Of a DNA stretch of 64,000 bases, positions 25,244 through 34,326 are shown in pieces (position 1 is the first letter of the stretch; every line of letters begins with the position of its first letter). A model generated the notes under the pieces. The model was given only the letters and a program-made list of their open reading frames with translations, did no database searches and was not told the DNA's origin. A program made the position numbers and the translations under genes. The DNA comes from Lachnospiraceae bacterium (lineage in GTDB: Bacteria > Bacillota > Clostridia > Lachnospirales > Lachnospiraceae), in the NCBI GenBank assembly GCA_015057115.1, contig SVEZ01000012.1, positions 44,552 through 108,551 on the forward strand, given 5' to 3'.

Positions 25244-26428
25244 ATGTATCAGTCATTTTTGATAAAATACGGAGAAATTGCCATTAAAGGAAAGAACCGT
25301 CACCTGTTTGAGGATGCGTTGGTGAGTCATTTGTCTCATGCATTAAAACCGGTGGAGGGTGAGTTTTCCATCTGGAAGGAGCAGGGACGTATTTACGTGG
25401 ATGCAAAGGGTGAATACGATTACGACCATGCCATTTCCGCTATGACCAAAGTATTTGGTGTGGTAGGCGTCTGCCCTATGGTTCAGGTGGAAGATGAAGG
25501 CTATGAGAAGCTTGTAGAAGAAGTAATCCGCCATTTAAAGGATACTTATGGAGAAAAAGAGCTGACCTTCAAGGTAATGGCACGTCGTGCAAGAAAGAAT
25601 TACCCGTTAAACTCCACAGAAATCAATATGGACATGGGTGAAAAGATTCTGGATGCATGCCCTAATTTAAAGGTAGATGTACATGAGCCAGATATGTTTG
25701 TAAACATTGAAATTCGCCAGAAAATCAACATCTATACAGAAATTATTCCGGGTCCCGGAGGTATGCCGGTGGGAAGTAACGGAAAAGCCATGCTTTTATT
25801 ATCCGGCGGAATTGATTCCCCGGTGGCAGGCTATATGATTGCCAAACGTGGTGTAAGCCTGGAGGCAACCTATTTCCATGCACCGCCATATACCAGCGAG
25901 CGGGCAAAACAAAAGGTAGTGGATTTAGCAGCCATTGTGGCACGCTACAGCGGTCCGATTACTTTGAATATCGTGAATTTTACCGACATTCAGTTGGAAA
26001 TTTACGAGAAATGTCCTCATGACGAGCTGACCATTATTATGCGTCGCTATATGATGAAGATTGCAGAACATTTTGCAAAAGAATCCAATTGTCTGGGATT
26101 GATTACCGGTGAAAGCATCGGTCAGGTGGCAAGCCAGACCATGCAGTCCTTAGCGGCAACCAACGAAGTATGTACCATGCCGGTATACCGCCCGTTAATC
26201 GGTTTTGATAAGCAGGAGATTGTGGAAGTATCCGAGAAAATCGATACTTATGAGACCTCCATTCTGCCTTTTGAAGATTGCTGTACCATTTTTGTGGCAA
26301 AGCATCCGGTGACAAAACCGAATATCAATATTATCAAGCGGTCTGAAACAAAGCTTGCGGATACCATTGATGATTTGATGAAAAAAGCGATTGAAACAAC
26401 GGAAACAATTGTAGTGGAGGCAAAATAA
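25244..26428 (+). CDS. thiI: tRNA 4-thiouridine synthetase ThiI
   Basis: 394 residues, the short form without the C-terminal rhodanese domain found in enterobacteria. Transfers persulfide sulfur to U8 of tRNA (and may feed thiazole synthesis). NFLD/THUMP N-terminus (SFLIKYGEIAIKGKNRHLFE) and the PP-loop ATPase motif LLLSGGIDSPVAGYM. TAGGAGGTAAGG, overlapping the end of the desulfurase gene, serves as ribosome binding site. Confidence 0.95.
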   Translation: MYQSFLIKYGEIAIKGKNRHLFEDALVSHLSHALKPVEGEFSIWKEQGRIYVDAKGEYDYDHAISAMTKVFGVVGVCPMVQVEDEGYEKLVEEVIRHLKDTYGEKELTFKVMARRARKNYPLNSTEINMDMGEKILDACPNLKVDVHEPDMFVNIEIRQKINIYTEIIPGPGGMPVGSNGKAMLLLSGGIDSPVAGYMIAKRGVSLEATYFHAPPYTSERAKQKVVDLAAIVARYSGPITLNIVNFTDIQLEIYEKCPHDELTIIMRRYMMKIAEHFAKESNCLGLITGESIGQVASQTMQSLAATNEVCTMPVYRPLIGFDKQEIVEVSEKIDTYETSILPFEDCCTIFVAKHPVTKPNINIIKRSETKLADTIDDLMKKAIETTETIVVEAK

Positions 26429-26455
26429 AAACCGTACCTTAGACCAGATACGGCT
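26428..26455 (-). terminator. Terminator of the HPr-like gene
   Basis: On the minus strand CCGTA/TACGG forms a short stem followed by TTTTATTTT. It overlaps the last codons of the gene; it may also serve thiI in the other direction, though weakly. Confidence 0.45.
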
Positions 26456-26675
26456 TTAGTGCTTCCATGACCTCATTCATGTCCCCCGCTTCCTCATTCT
26501 GGATGCGGAGCTCGATGGGTTGGGAAAGATCAAGGCTGAAAATTCCCATAATGGACTTGGCGTTGATAACATACCGACCGGATATGAGGTCAAAGCTCTG
26601 GTCAAACTGAGAAATGGTGTTTACAAAAGATTTCACTTTGTCAATGGAGTTTAAATTCACTTTTACTGAGCTCAT
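26439..26675 (-). CDS. HPr-like protein without the phosphorylatable histidine
   Basis: 78 residues. The C-terminal two-thirds match HPr: GRYVINAKSIMGIFSLDL corresponds to the region around regulatory Ser46 (here Ser41), followed by IELRIQNEEAGDMNEVMEAL. The N-terminal part that in HPr carries His15 (G-x-HARPA) is not conserved, and the protein has no histidine at all. This recalls Crh of Bacillus, which keeps the seryl site but cannot carry PTS phosphate. A role in HPrK-dependent catabolite signalling is possible (inference). AAAGGAGG precedes the start. Confidence 0.75.
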   Translation of the reverse strand: MSSVKVNLNSIDKVKSFVNTISQFDQSFDLISGRYVINAKSIMGIFSLDLSQPIELRIQNEEAGDMNEVMEALKPYLV

Positions 26676-26705
26676 GTTAAGAACCTCCTTTGCAATTCTA
26701 TGAAC

Positions 26706-26734
26706 ATCTTACACGGATGAACACCGAAAGTCAA
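26706..26734 (-). promoter_or_regulatory. Promoter of the HPr-like gene
   Basis: On the minus strand: TTGACT (26734-26729), 17-bp spacer, TAAGAT (26711-26706). Confidence 0.65.
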
Positions 26735-26765
26735 TGAGACAAACTAGAAAAGAAGGAAGAAGTAT

Positions 26766-28070
26766 ATGAGAAAAGCAGCACTGCATAATCTGGGTTGCAA
26801 GGTGAATGCCTACGAGACAGAAGCCATGCAGACCCTACTGGAAGAAGCAGGCTACGAAATTGTAGATTTTCATGAGCAGGCGGATGTATATGTCATTAAC
26901 ACCTGTTCGGTAACCAATATTGCGGACCGGAAGTCCAGACAAATGTTGCATCAGGCGAAAAAGCGTAACCCGGAGGCTGTAATTGTAGCCTGCGGATGTT
27001 ATGTCCAGACCAGTCCGGAAAAAGTGGAGGCTGACGAAGCGGTAGACGTAGTTATCGGAAACAATCAGAAACATCGTTTGCCGGAATTGTTGGAAGCCTA
27101 TTTTGACAACAGGGAAAAGCTTTGCGAAGTGCCGGATATCGGGAAAGATAAAAGCTATGAACCCATGGTTATGAAGAAAACCGCAGAGCATACACGGGCT
27201 TTTGTGAAGGTACAGGATGGGTGTAATCAGTTTTGCACCTATTGCATTATTCCTTATGCAAGAGGAAGAGTTCGCAGCAGAAGCTACGATGATGTAATAG
27301 CAGAAATTCATAAGCTGGCTGAAAACGGATATCAGGAAGTTGTTTTGACGGGTATCCATTTAAGCTCCTACGGGAAAGACATGGATACTTCCCTTATTGA
27401 TTTGATTGAGGGAGTAGCAGCAGTAGAGGGCATAAAAAGAGTTCGTTTGGGCTCACTGGAACCAAATATTGTAACGGAAGACTTTGTAAGCCGGTTAAGC
27501 CGGGTAAAAGAGTTCTGTCCTCACTTTCATCTTTCGTTGCAAAGTGGGTGCAATGCAACCTTAAAGCGCATGAATCGTCACTATACTGCAGAAGAATATC
27601 TGGAAGGATGTAAGCTTTTGCGGAAATATTTTGAACATCCCGCCATCACTACAGATGTAATTGTAGGATTTCCGGGGGAGACGGAAGAGGAGTTTGAACA
27701 GTGTCGGGCTTTTTTACAGGAAGTTGATTTTTACGAAGTGCATCTGTTTAAGTATTCCAAACGACAGGGGACGCCGGCGGCTGTAATGCCAAATCAGCTT
27801 ACAGAAAAACAAAAGGCGGATCGCAGTCACATTTTGGCAGAGGACTTAAAAGAAAACAAAAAGCGTTTTATGAGCTATTACCTTGATAAAGAACAGGAAG
27901 TGCTTATTGAAGAGCAGGAAGAAGTTGCCGGAAAACGCTTTTACACCGGTTACACCAAAGAATATGTGAAGGTGGCTATGCCGGGAATCGCCTGCAAAGA
28001 GTCCACAAATTGTTTCGTAAAAGTGAAACTTACGGATTTTCTTACGGAAGACATTTTGGGTGTCTTGTAA
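26766..28070 (+). CDS. mtaB: tRNA t6A37 methylthiotransferase MtaB
   Basis: 434 residues. Radical-SAM enzyme converting t6A to ms2t6A at position 37 of tRNA. UPF0004 domain with three cluster cysteines (HNLGCKVN, INTCSVTN, VACGCYVQ), radical-SAM motif DGCNQFCTYCIIPYARGR (C-x3-C-x2-C), and a C-terminal TRAM region. The order C-x-K-V-N-A-Y-E-T-E at the N-terminus is typical of MtaB. GAAGGAAGAAG stands before the ATG. Confidence 0.94.
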   Translation: MRKAALHNLGCKVNAYETEAMQTLLEEAGYEIVDFHEQADVYVINTCSVTNIADRKSRQMLHQAKKRNPEAVIVACGCYVQTSPEKVEADEAVDVVIGNNQKHRLPELLEAYFDNREKLCEVPDIGKDKSYEPMVMKKTAEHTRAFVKVQDGCNQFCTYCIIPYARGRVRSRSYDDVIAEIHKLAENGYQEVVLTGIHLSSYGKDMDTSLIDLIEGVAAVEGIKRVRLGSLEPNIVTEDFVSRLSRVKEFCPHFHLSLQSGCNATLKRMNRHYTAEEYLEGCKLLRKYFEHPAITTDVIVGFPGETEEEFEQCRAFLQEVDFYEVHLFKYSKRQGTPAAVMPNQLTEKQKADRSHILAEDLKENKKRFMSYYLDKEQEVLIEEQEEVAGKRFYTGYTKEYVKVAMPGIACKESTNCFVKVKLTDFLTEDILGVL

Positions 28071-28133
28071 TTTTAGCTTGTTTATATTACAATGAAGGGA
28101 ACAAGGCGTTTTTATAAGAAAGGTACGAAAACT

Positions 28134-28391
28134 ATGCAGGATTTAAACAACACACAGTATTTCAGAGTAGAAAAAGACGTGGAACTTCCGGTTACGGACG
28201 TTATCGCCAAGGTGTATGAGGCATTGAAGGAAAAGGGATATAATCCGGTGAACCAGATCGTGGGATATATTATGTCCGGAGATCCTACCTACATCACCAG
28301 CCATCAGAACGCCAGAAGCCTGATTATGCGTGTGGAGCGGGATGAGATTGTGGAAGAGGTTTTGAAGTATTATTTGGAGAATAAGTTTTAA
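28134..28391 (+). CDS. IreB family regulatory protein
   Basis: 85 residues. Matches IreB/UPF0297: [17 protein letters not shown], then [15 protein letters not shown] and a terminal [17 protein letters not shown]. In Enterococcus, IreB is phosphorylated by the IreK Ser/Thr kinase and affects cephalosporin resistance. The ATG at 28134 is chosen because family members begin near here and a GAAAGG lies upstream; an ATG at 28092 adds an unsupported basic extension. First gene of the conserved ireB-ruvX-DUF1292 cluster. Confidence 0.9.
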   Translation: MQDLNNTQYFRVEKDVELPVTDVIAKVYEALKEKGYNPVNQIVGYIMSGDPTYITSHQNARSLIMRVERDEIVEEVLKYYLENKF

Positions 28392-28822
28392 TGCGAATTT
28401 TAGGTTTGGATTACGGTTCCAAGACCGTGGGCGTAGCTGTTAGTGATCCTTTGGGGATTACCGCCCAGGGTGTTGAAATTGTGCGAAGAGAGCGGGAGAA
28501 TAAGCTCAGACAGACGTTGGCCCGGATTGAAGAACTTGTAAAAGAGTACGAGGTAGAATCCATTGTTTTAGGGTATCCTAAGAACATGAATAATACAGAA
28601 GGACAGCGTTGCGAGAAAACACAGGAATTTAAAGAGATGCTGGAGCGCCGTTGCGGTCTTCCCGTAGAGTTATGGGATGAGCGTCTTACGACGGTTATGG
28701 CAGATCAGACAATGATGGAAGAGGGAATCCGCAGGGAAGACCGTAAGCAGTACGTGGACAAGCTGGCTGCGGTGTTTATTTTGCAGGGTTACCTTGACTA
28801 TTTGAGCAATCACAAAGAATAA
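28391..28822 (+). CDS. ruvX: Holliday junction resolvase-like RuvX (YqgF)
   Basis: 143 residues. RNase H-like fold with acidic residues in [26 protein letters not shown], and LWDERLTT plus a late D in YVDKLAAV. YqgF proteins act in 16S rRNA 5'-end processing or as resolvases. Start overlaps the IreB stop by one base (TAATG). Confidence 0.94.
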   Translation: MRILGLDYGSKTVGVAVSDPLGITAQGVEIVRRERENKLRQTLARIEELVKEYEVESIVLGYPKNMNNTEGQRCEKTQEFKEMLERRCGLPVELWDERLTTVMADQTMMEEGIRREDRKQYVDKLAAVFILQGYLDYLSNHKE

Positions 28823-28843
28823 CGAAAAGAGAGAATGAAGATC

Positions 28844-29104
28844 ATGGAAAAGATTACATTTTTTGACGAGGAATCCGGAGAAAATTTAGAAGTGTTCGTG
28901 GTTGAGCAGACGAAGTTAAACGGAGAAAACTATCTTTTGGTGACAGAGGACGAGGACGGAGATAGTACAGCATATATTTTACGGGAGGAGTCCGGTCAGG
29001 AAAATGAGGACCTTTTCTATGAGATCGTGGAAGATGAAGCATTACTTTCTGCATTGTCCGGAATTTTTGCGGAAATGCTTGAGGATGTGGATTTTTCCTT
29101 CTAG
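28844..29104 (+). CDS. DUF1292 (UPF0473) protein
   Basis: 86 residues, very acidic. Matches DUF1292: EKITFFDEESGENLEVFVVE, then YLLVTEDEDGDSTAYILRE and a terminal DEALLSALSGIFAEMLED. Conserved neighbour of ireB and ruvX in Firmicutes; function unknown. ATG at 28844 is preferred for spacing from AGAGAG; the ATG at 28835 is also in frame. Confidence 0.85.
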   Translation: MEKITFFDEESGENLEVFVVEQTKLNGENYLLVTEDEDGDSTAYILREESGQENEDLFYEIVEDEALLSALSGIFAEMLEDVDFSF

Positions 29105-29121
29105 AAAAGGAAGGTGTAGTT

Positions 29122-30786
29122 TTGAAAAAACAGGAAGGAAAATTAAAGATTATTCCACTGGGAGGATTAGAGCAGATTGGAATGAATATTACTGCCTTTG
29201 AATACGAAGACAGTATTATTGTTGTGGACTGCGGTCTGTCTTTCCCTGAGGATGAAATGTACGGAATCGATCTGGTTATTCCGGATGTTACGTACTTAAA
29301 GAACAACATTGATAAAGTAAAGGGATTTTTTATTACCCACGGTCACGAGGATCATATCGGAGCTCTGCCTTATGTGTTGAAAGAGGTGAATGTTCCGGTA
29401 TATGCAACCAAACTTACCATGGGTCTTATTAACCATAAATTAGAAGAACACGGTTTGGATAAGAAGGTTAAGCGTAAGGTGGTAAAATACGCACAGTCCA
29501 TTAACCTTGGCAATTTCCGTGTGGAATTTATTCGTACCAATCATAGTATTCAGGATGCAGCTGCATTGGCAATTTACTCTCCGGCAGGTATCGTAGTTCA
29601 TACCGGAGACTTTAAGGTGGATTATACACCGGTATTCGGAGATGCCATTGATTTACAGCGCTTTGGTGAACTTGGAAAGAAGGGTGTGCTTGCGTTAATG
29701 TGCGACAGTACCAATGCGGAGCGCCCGGGTTTTACCCAGTCTGAAAAGACAGTGGGACGTACCTTTGATAATATTTTTTCCGATAACGTAAATAAACGTA
29801 TTATTGTAGCGACTTTTGCATCCAATGTGGATCGTGTACAGCAGATTATCAACACCGCCCATCGATATGGACGCAAGGTTGTTGTGGAAGGACGCAGTAT
29901 GGTGAACATCATTCATACCGCCTCCGAATTGGGGTATCTGGAAATTCCGGAGAATACCCTTATAGAGATTGAGCAGTTGAAGAACTATCCGGATGAAAAG
30001 ACGGTAATTATTACCACCGGAAGCCAGGGTGAAGCCATGGCAGCACTTCCGAGAATGGCAGCCAACCTTCATCGTAAGGTTACCATCAAACCGGGAGATT
30101 TGGTAATCTTCAGCAGTAACCCAATACCGGGTAACGAGAAAGCCGTATCCAGAGTAATCAATGAATTATATAGCCAGGGTGCGGATGTTATTTTCCAGGA
30201 TACGCACGTATCCGGACATGCCTGCCAGGAGGAAATCAAGCTGATTTATTCTCTGGTTCGCCCGCAGTATGCGATTCCGGTGCACGGTGAATATCGTCAT
30301 CTAATGGCTCAGGCGAAATTGGCGGAAGAACTTGGAACACCGAAGGAAAACATTTTTATCTTATCTTCCGGAGATGTGTTGTCATTGGATGCAGATAGCG
30401 CCAAGATAACGGATCACGTGCCTTGCGGAGATATTTTGGTAGATGGTTTGGGAGTCGGTGACGTAGGGAATATTGTTCTTCGTGACAGACAGAAACTGGC
30501 AGAAGACGGAATTATTATTGTGGTTTTAAGTATGGAATCCGGAAGCGGAAGAATTGTTGCGGGACCGGACATTATTTCCAGAGGTTTTGTTTACATTCGC
30601 GGCGCAGAAAGTCTTTTAGACGAAGCCCAGAGTGTATTGAATGAAACGGTTCTGGGACTGGAAGATCGGGGTGTTACCGACTGGAACAGAATCAAAACCG
30701 AGATTAAGGATTCTTTAGGCGATTTTGTTTGGAAGAAGACCAAGAGAAAACCAATGATCATGCCGATCATTATGGAAGTACAATAG
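29122..30786 (+). CDS. rnj: Ribonuclease J
   Basis: 554 residues. Metallo-beta-lactamase/beta-CASP nuclease with 5'-3' exo- and endonuclease activity in mRNA decay and rRNA maturation. Zinc motif H73-x-H75-x-D77-H78 (THGHEDH), then SIQDAAALAIYSP, HTGDFKVDYTP, CDSTNAERPG, beta-CASP motifs TGSQGEAMAALPRMA, and HVSGHACQEE and PVHGEYRH. The start is TTG with GGAAGG 7 bases upstream. It follows the DUF1292 gene with a 17-base gap. Confidence 0.94.
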   Translation: MKKQEGKLKIIPLGGLEQIGMNITAFEYEDSIIVVDCGLSFPEDEMYGIDLVIPDVTYLKNNIDKVKGFFITHGHEDHIGALPYVLKEVNVPVYATKLTMGLINHKLEEHGLDKKVKRKVVKYAQSINLGNFRVEFIRTNHSIQDAAALAIYSPAGIVVHTGDFKVDYTPVFGDAIDLQRFGELGKKGVLALMCDSTNAERPGFTQSEKTVGRTFDNIFSDNVNKRIIVATFASNVDRVQQIINTAHRYGRKVVVEGRSMVNIIHTASELGYLEIPENTLIEIEQLKNYPDEKTVIITTGSQGEAMAALPRMAANLHRKVTIKPGDLVIFSSNPIPGNEKAVSRVINELYSQGADVIFQDTHVSGHACQEEIKLIYSLVRPQYAIPVHGEYRHLMAQAKLAEELGTPKENIFILSSGDVLSLDADSAKITDHVPCGDILVDGLGVGDVGNIVLRDRQKLAEDGIIIVVLSMESGSGRIVAGPDIISRGFVYIRGAESLLDEAQSVLNETVLGLEDRGVTDWNRIKTEIKDSLGDFVWKKTKRKPMIMPIIMEVQ

Positions 30787-30814
30787 AAAATAATGCAGAA
30801 AGGAGAGGACAGGT

Positions 30815-31201
30815 ATGAACAAAATAGTAATATTGATTGTATCAATGTGTGCGCGGATACTTGTCCTTGTCTGTCTGTTTGCAGTGGCAGTTGTGGCAGG
30901 ACGCAGTGCCTACCAGACAGGATACAGGATCTACACGGAACCGGCCATGAGTTCTCAGCAGAATGCCAAGGAGATTTCCATCGAGATTTCTTCCGGTATG
31001 AGTGACCGGGATGTGGCAGCATTGATGGAGGACTATGGACTTTGCCGTGATGAGAAGATCTTTTATCTTCAACTTACACTGTCAGAATACAAAGGTAGAT
31101 TGAAGCCGGGAGTCTATACCCTGTCTACGGCCATGAAGCCCAGAGACATTATAGCGACTCTTGGAGGCAAGAACTTAGAGGAGGAGAAAGACGAAGAATG
31201 A
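30815..31201 (+). CDS. Short MltG/YceG-like membrane protein without catalytic domain
   Basis: 128 residues. A single N-terminal membrane helix (VILIVSMCARILVLVCLFAVAVVAG) and one small extracellular domain (ISIEISSGMSDRDVAALMEDYGL ... LKPGVYTLSTAMKPRDIIATL) that looks like the first subdomain of MltG. The lytic transglycosylase core with its catalytic Glu is absent. MltG (yrrL) precedes trmR (yrrM) in Bacillus, so the position is conserved while the protein is reduced. Overlaps trmR by 4 bases. AAAGGAGAGGACAGGT precedes the ATG. Confidence 0.75.
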   Translation: MNKIVILIVSMCARILVLVCLFAVAVVAGRSAYQTGYRIYTEPAMSSQQNAKEISIEISSGMSDRDVAALMEDYGLCRDEKIFYLQLTLSEYKGRLKPGVYTLSTAMKPRDIIATLGGKNLEEEKDEE

Positions 31202-31839
31202 TCGTTGAGGAACGTTACGTTTCTTACATGAATTCTCTGAATCAGGGAAATACCCCGCTTTTAACGGAAATAGAGCGGGAGGCAATTGCTGATCGTGTTC
31301 CTATTATACGAACGGAAATGCAGCAGTTTTTGAAGACCATGCTTTGTATGCGTAAGCCGGAAGCCATCCTGGAAGTAGGAGCGGCCATCGGCTTTTCTTC
31401 TGTTTTGATGGCAGAATACAATCCGGTGCCCTGTAAAATAACAACCATAGAGAATTATGAGAAACGGATACCAATAGCAAAAGAAAACATCAGTCGTGCC
31501 GGATATTCGGATGTGATTACCCTGTTAGAAGGGGATGCTACAGAAATCCTGAAAGAACTTACAGATTCCTACGATCTGGTCTTCATGGATGCGGCAAAAG
31601 CCCAATATATTCATTTCCTGCCGGAGGTGAAACGACTGTTGAAATCCGGCGGAGTGTTAATTTCCGATAATGTATTGCAGGACGGAGACTTGATACAGTC
31701 CCGGTTTGCGGTAACAAGAAGAGACCGAACCATCCATAAGAGGATGCGGGAATACTTGTATGCCATCACACATGATGAGGAACTGGTTACCTCTATTTTG
31801 CCTTTGGGAGATGGAGTGACCGTTAGTGTAAAAAGATAA
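31198..31839 (+). CDS. trmR: SAM-dependent O-methyltransferase, TrmR-like
   Basis: 213 residues. Class I O-methyltransferase fold: ILEVGAAIGFSSVLMAE (SAM motif I), TIENYEKRI, LLEGDATEIL, YDLVFMDAAKAQY (metal site) and ISDNVLQDG. In Bacillus TrmR (YrrM) methylates 5-hydroxyuridine 34 in tRNA, and its neighbours are U32 proteins that make the hydroxyl. The same order is found here, which supports the tRNA role. ATGA overlap with the gene before. Confidence 0.85.
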   Translation: MIVEERYVSYMNSLNQGNTPLLTEIEREAIADRVPIIRTEMQQFLKTMLCMRKPEAILEVGAAIGFSSVLMAEYNPVPCKITTIENYEKRIPIAKENISRAGYSDVITLLEGDATEILKELTDSYDLVFMDAAKAQYIHFLPEVKRLLKSGGVLISDNVLQDGDLIQSRFAVTRRDRTIHKRMREYLYAITHDEELVTSILPLGDGVTVSVKR

Positions 31840-31858
31840 AGGGAAGAAAGGAGTAGTT

Positions 31859-33100
31859 ATGCGAAAAGTAGAGTTACTGGTGCCTGCCAGCAGCCTGGAA
31901 GTGTTAAAGGTTGCGGTTATTTACGGCGCAGATGCGGTATATATCGGCGGAGAAGCCTTCGGACTTCGTGCAAAGGCCAAAAATTTCAGCCTGGAGGATA
32001 TGGCAGAGGGTGTGGCTTTTGCCCATGAACACGGGGTAAAAGTTTACGTTACAGCCAATATTCTGGCACACAACGGGGATTTAAGCGGCGTTAGAGTATA
32101 CTTTGAGGAATTAAAGAAAGTGGGACCGGATGCGTTGATTATTTCCGATCCGGGAATTTTTACCATTGCAAAAGAAGTGCTGCCGGATATGGAAATTCAT
32201 ATCAGTACCCAGGCAAATAACACCAATTACGGAACCTATCAGTTCTGGTGGAAGCAGGGGGCAAAACGTGTGGTAACCGCAAGAGAATTGTCCTTAAAAG
32301 AAATTCGGGAAATTCGGGAAAACATACCGGAGGAGATGGAGATTGAAACCTTCATTCACGGAGCTATGTGTATTTCCTATTCCGGAAGATGTTTGCTTAG
32401 TAACTTTTTCACCGGGCGGGATGCCAACCGCGGTGCCTGCACCCATCCTTGCCGCTGGAAATATTCCGTTATGGAGGAAAAACGTCCCGGCGAGTACTTC
32501 CCGGTATACGAAAACGATCGTGGAACCTATATTTTTAACTCAAAGGATTTGTGCATGATTGAGCATATTCCGGAGATGATGAGTGCGGGAATCGATAGCT
32601 TTAAGATTGAAGGCAGAATGAAGACTGCTCTGTATGTGGCAACAGTGGCACGTACCTATCGTAAAGCCATTGATGATTATCTGGAGTCTGAGGAAAAATA
32701 CCGTGCCAATATGCCTTGGTATTTAGACCAGATTAGCAATTGTACCTATCGCCAGTTTACCACCGGCTTCTTCTTTGGCAAGCCGGATGAAAATACGCAA
32801 ATTTATGATAACAATACTTATGTGCGGGAATATACCTATCTGGGGATTGTAGGTCCGAAAAACGAAAAAGGATATCGTATTGAGCAGAGAAACAAGTTTT
32901 CCGTGGGTGAGACCATTGAAGTAATGAAACCCAATGGTGAGAATATTAAGGCCCGGGTACTTCATATCAGAAATTCTGATGGGGAAGAAATGGAAAGCGC
33001 TCCACATCCACAGCAGGAACTGTTTATCGATTTAGGTATGGAACTTGACGAGTTTGATATTCTTCGTAGAGAAGAAGAGGAAGCAGAAGTACAGTCATAA
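31859..33100 (+). CDS. U32-family peptidase-like tRNA hydroxylation protein (TrhP-like)
   Basis: 413 residues. U32 family with the signature FIHGAMCISYSGRCLLSNFF and the cysteines of GACTHPCRW; N-terminus ELLVPASSLEVLKVAV. Homologues YrrN/YrrO (TrhP) take part in 5-hydroxyuridine formation on tRNA, and the adjacent TrmR-like gene fits this. AAAGGAG stands 8 bases before the ATG. One protein here may do the work of the two in Bacillus. Confidence 0.88.
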   Translation: MRKVELLVPASSLEVLKVAVIYGADAVYIGGEAFGLRAKAKNFSLEDMAEGVAFAHEHGVKVYVTANILAHNGDLSGVRVYFEELKKVGPDALIISDPGIFTIAKEVLPDMEIHISTQANNTNYGTYQFWWKQGAKRVVTARELSLKEIREIRENIPEEMEIETFIHGAMCISYSGRCLLSNFFTGRDANRGACTHPCRWKYSVMEEKRPGEYFPVYENDRGTYIFNSKDLCMIEHIPEMMSAGIDSFKIEGRMKTALYVATVARTYRKAIDDYLESEEKYRANMPWYLDQISNCTYRQFTTGFFFGKPDENTQIYDNNTYVREYTYLGIVGPKNEKGYRIEQRNKFSVGETIEVMKPNGENIKARVLHIRNSDGEEMESAPHPQQELFIDLGMELDEFDILRREEEEAEVQS

Positions 33101-33136
33101 AAAATCCTGTCGGCAGTCGTAGCGAAGGCCGACAGG
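33101..33136 (-). terminator. Terminator of aroC
   Basis: CCTGTCGGC and GCCGACAGG form a perfect 9-bp stem; on the minus strand it is followed by ATTTTTTATG, so it terminates aroC and may also serve the U32 gene from the other side. Confidence 0.8.
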
Positions 33137-33158
33137 AACGAAATAGCTTACGAAATAA

Positions 33159-34160
33159 TTAGGACTGCAAATCCGAAAAACGGGCGTGGTTTTGAGCTAA
33201 CAGCAAATCCAACAGTGTAATGGCGCACATGGATTCAATTACCACGGCTGCCCGGGGCACGATGGTTGTATCATGACGACCGGAAACAGAAAGGGTGGTA
33301 GGAGCACCGGTATCCGTAATGGTGTCCTGCTGCAAGCCAATGGAAGGAGTAGGCTTGATGCTGGCGGAAACAAGAATCTCTTCTCCGTTGCTGATGCCTG
33401 CCAGAATTCCACCGGCGTTATTGGAACGGGTGTGAATTCCGGTATCGGTTTTGGAAAGAATTGCATCGTTAAAAGCAGAACCCTGCATGGTTTCGCATTT
33501 CTTACCGGCACCGATTTCCACGGCTTTGACGCCACCTACGGAAAAAACAGCCTGACTGAGTAAGGCGTCCAGTTTGTCAAAAACCGGTTCCCCAAGACCT
33601 GCGGGAACACCGGAAATGGCTACGGTTACCTGGCCGCCAACGGAATCCTTGCTTTGCTTAATAGCATCCAGTTCTTCTTTTGTAGGAAGAGCGGTTGTGG
33701 TGGTAAAATGAATGCCCAATGCGTTTAAAATTTGAACAGCAATGCTTCCGGCAGCTACGCGGCAAACCGTTTCACGACCGGAGGCACGACCACCACCACG
33801 ATGGTCACGAATGCCATATTTGTAATCGTAAACCGCATCCCCGTGACCGGGACGGTAAATATGCTTCAGAAGATCGTAGTCCTTGGACTTGGTATCTTTA
33901 TTATAAAAAATCATGCTGATGGGTGTACCTAAGGTCTTGCCCTGATAAACCCCGGACAGAATCTGGATTTCGTCGGATTCTTTTCGGGCGGTAGAATGAG
34001 CATTGTCCCCCGGTTTGCGACGCTCCATGTATTTTTGCATGGCGTCAAAGTCCAAAAGAAAGCCGGATGGGCAGCCGTCAATAACAACGCCTACGGCAGG
34101 ACCGTGGGATTCACCCCAGGTTGTGATGCGGAAATTATTTCCAAATGTAGAACCAGCCAT
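33159..34160 (-). CDS. aroC: Chorismate synthase
   Basis: 333 residues from the ATG at 34160 (AAGGAGGAAAAC upstream on the minus strand). Converts EPSP to chorismate with reduced FMN, the last step of the shikimate pathway. Motifs: NNFRITTWGESHGPAVGVV, RRKPGDNAHSTARKE, DHRGGGRASGRETVCRVAAG and late SGRHDTTIVPRAAVVIE. It is shorter than the common 360-390 residues because the segment after AAGSIAVQILNALGI is reduced; all signature regions remain. The frame stays open upstream for about 470 bases, but that extension has no support. Confidence 0.93.
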   Translation of the reverse strand: MAGSTFGNNFRITTWGESHGPAVGVVIDGCPSGFLLDFDAMQKYMERRKPGDNAHSTARKESDEIQILSGVYQGKTLGTPISMIFYNKDTKSKDYDLLKHIYRPGHGDAVYDYKYGIRDHRGGGRASGRETVCRVAAGSIAVQILNALGIHFTTTTALPTKEELDAIKQSKDSVGGQVTVAISGVPAGLGEPVFDKLDALLSQAVFSVGGVKAVEIGAGKKCETMQGSAFNDAILSKTDTGIHTRSNNAGGILAGISNGEEILVSASIKPTPSIGLQQDTITDTGAPTTLSVSGRHDTTIVPRAAVVIESMCAITLLDLLLAQNHARFSDLQS

Positions 34161-34216
34161 GTTTTCCTCCTTGCTGTGTGATAGGTTGTAGATATTGGAA
34201 ATTGTATATGGCACGG

Positions 34217-34298
34217 GTGGAAAAGCGTTTAATAACCGAAAACTGTTGAACGAAATATTTCGTTCACCTGTCCATTGGTTGTGGGAGCGCTTTTCCAC
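34217..34298. promoter_or_regulatory. Nested 82-bp dyad between aroC and tgt
   Basis: Outer arms GTGGAAAAGCG (34217-34227) and CGCTTTTCCAC (34288-34298) are a perfect 11-bp inverted repeat. Almost exactly centred inside lies the perfect 20-bp palindrome TGAACGAAATATTTCGTTCA (34247-34266). It lies in the aroC leader, downstream of its predicted promoter. Confidence 0.65.
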
Positions 34299-34326
34299 CA
34301 GGAACAGCACAATTTCTACTACCTCC

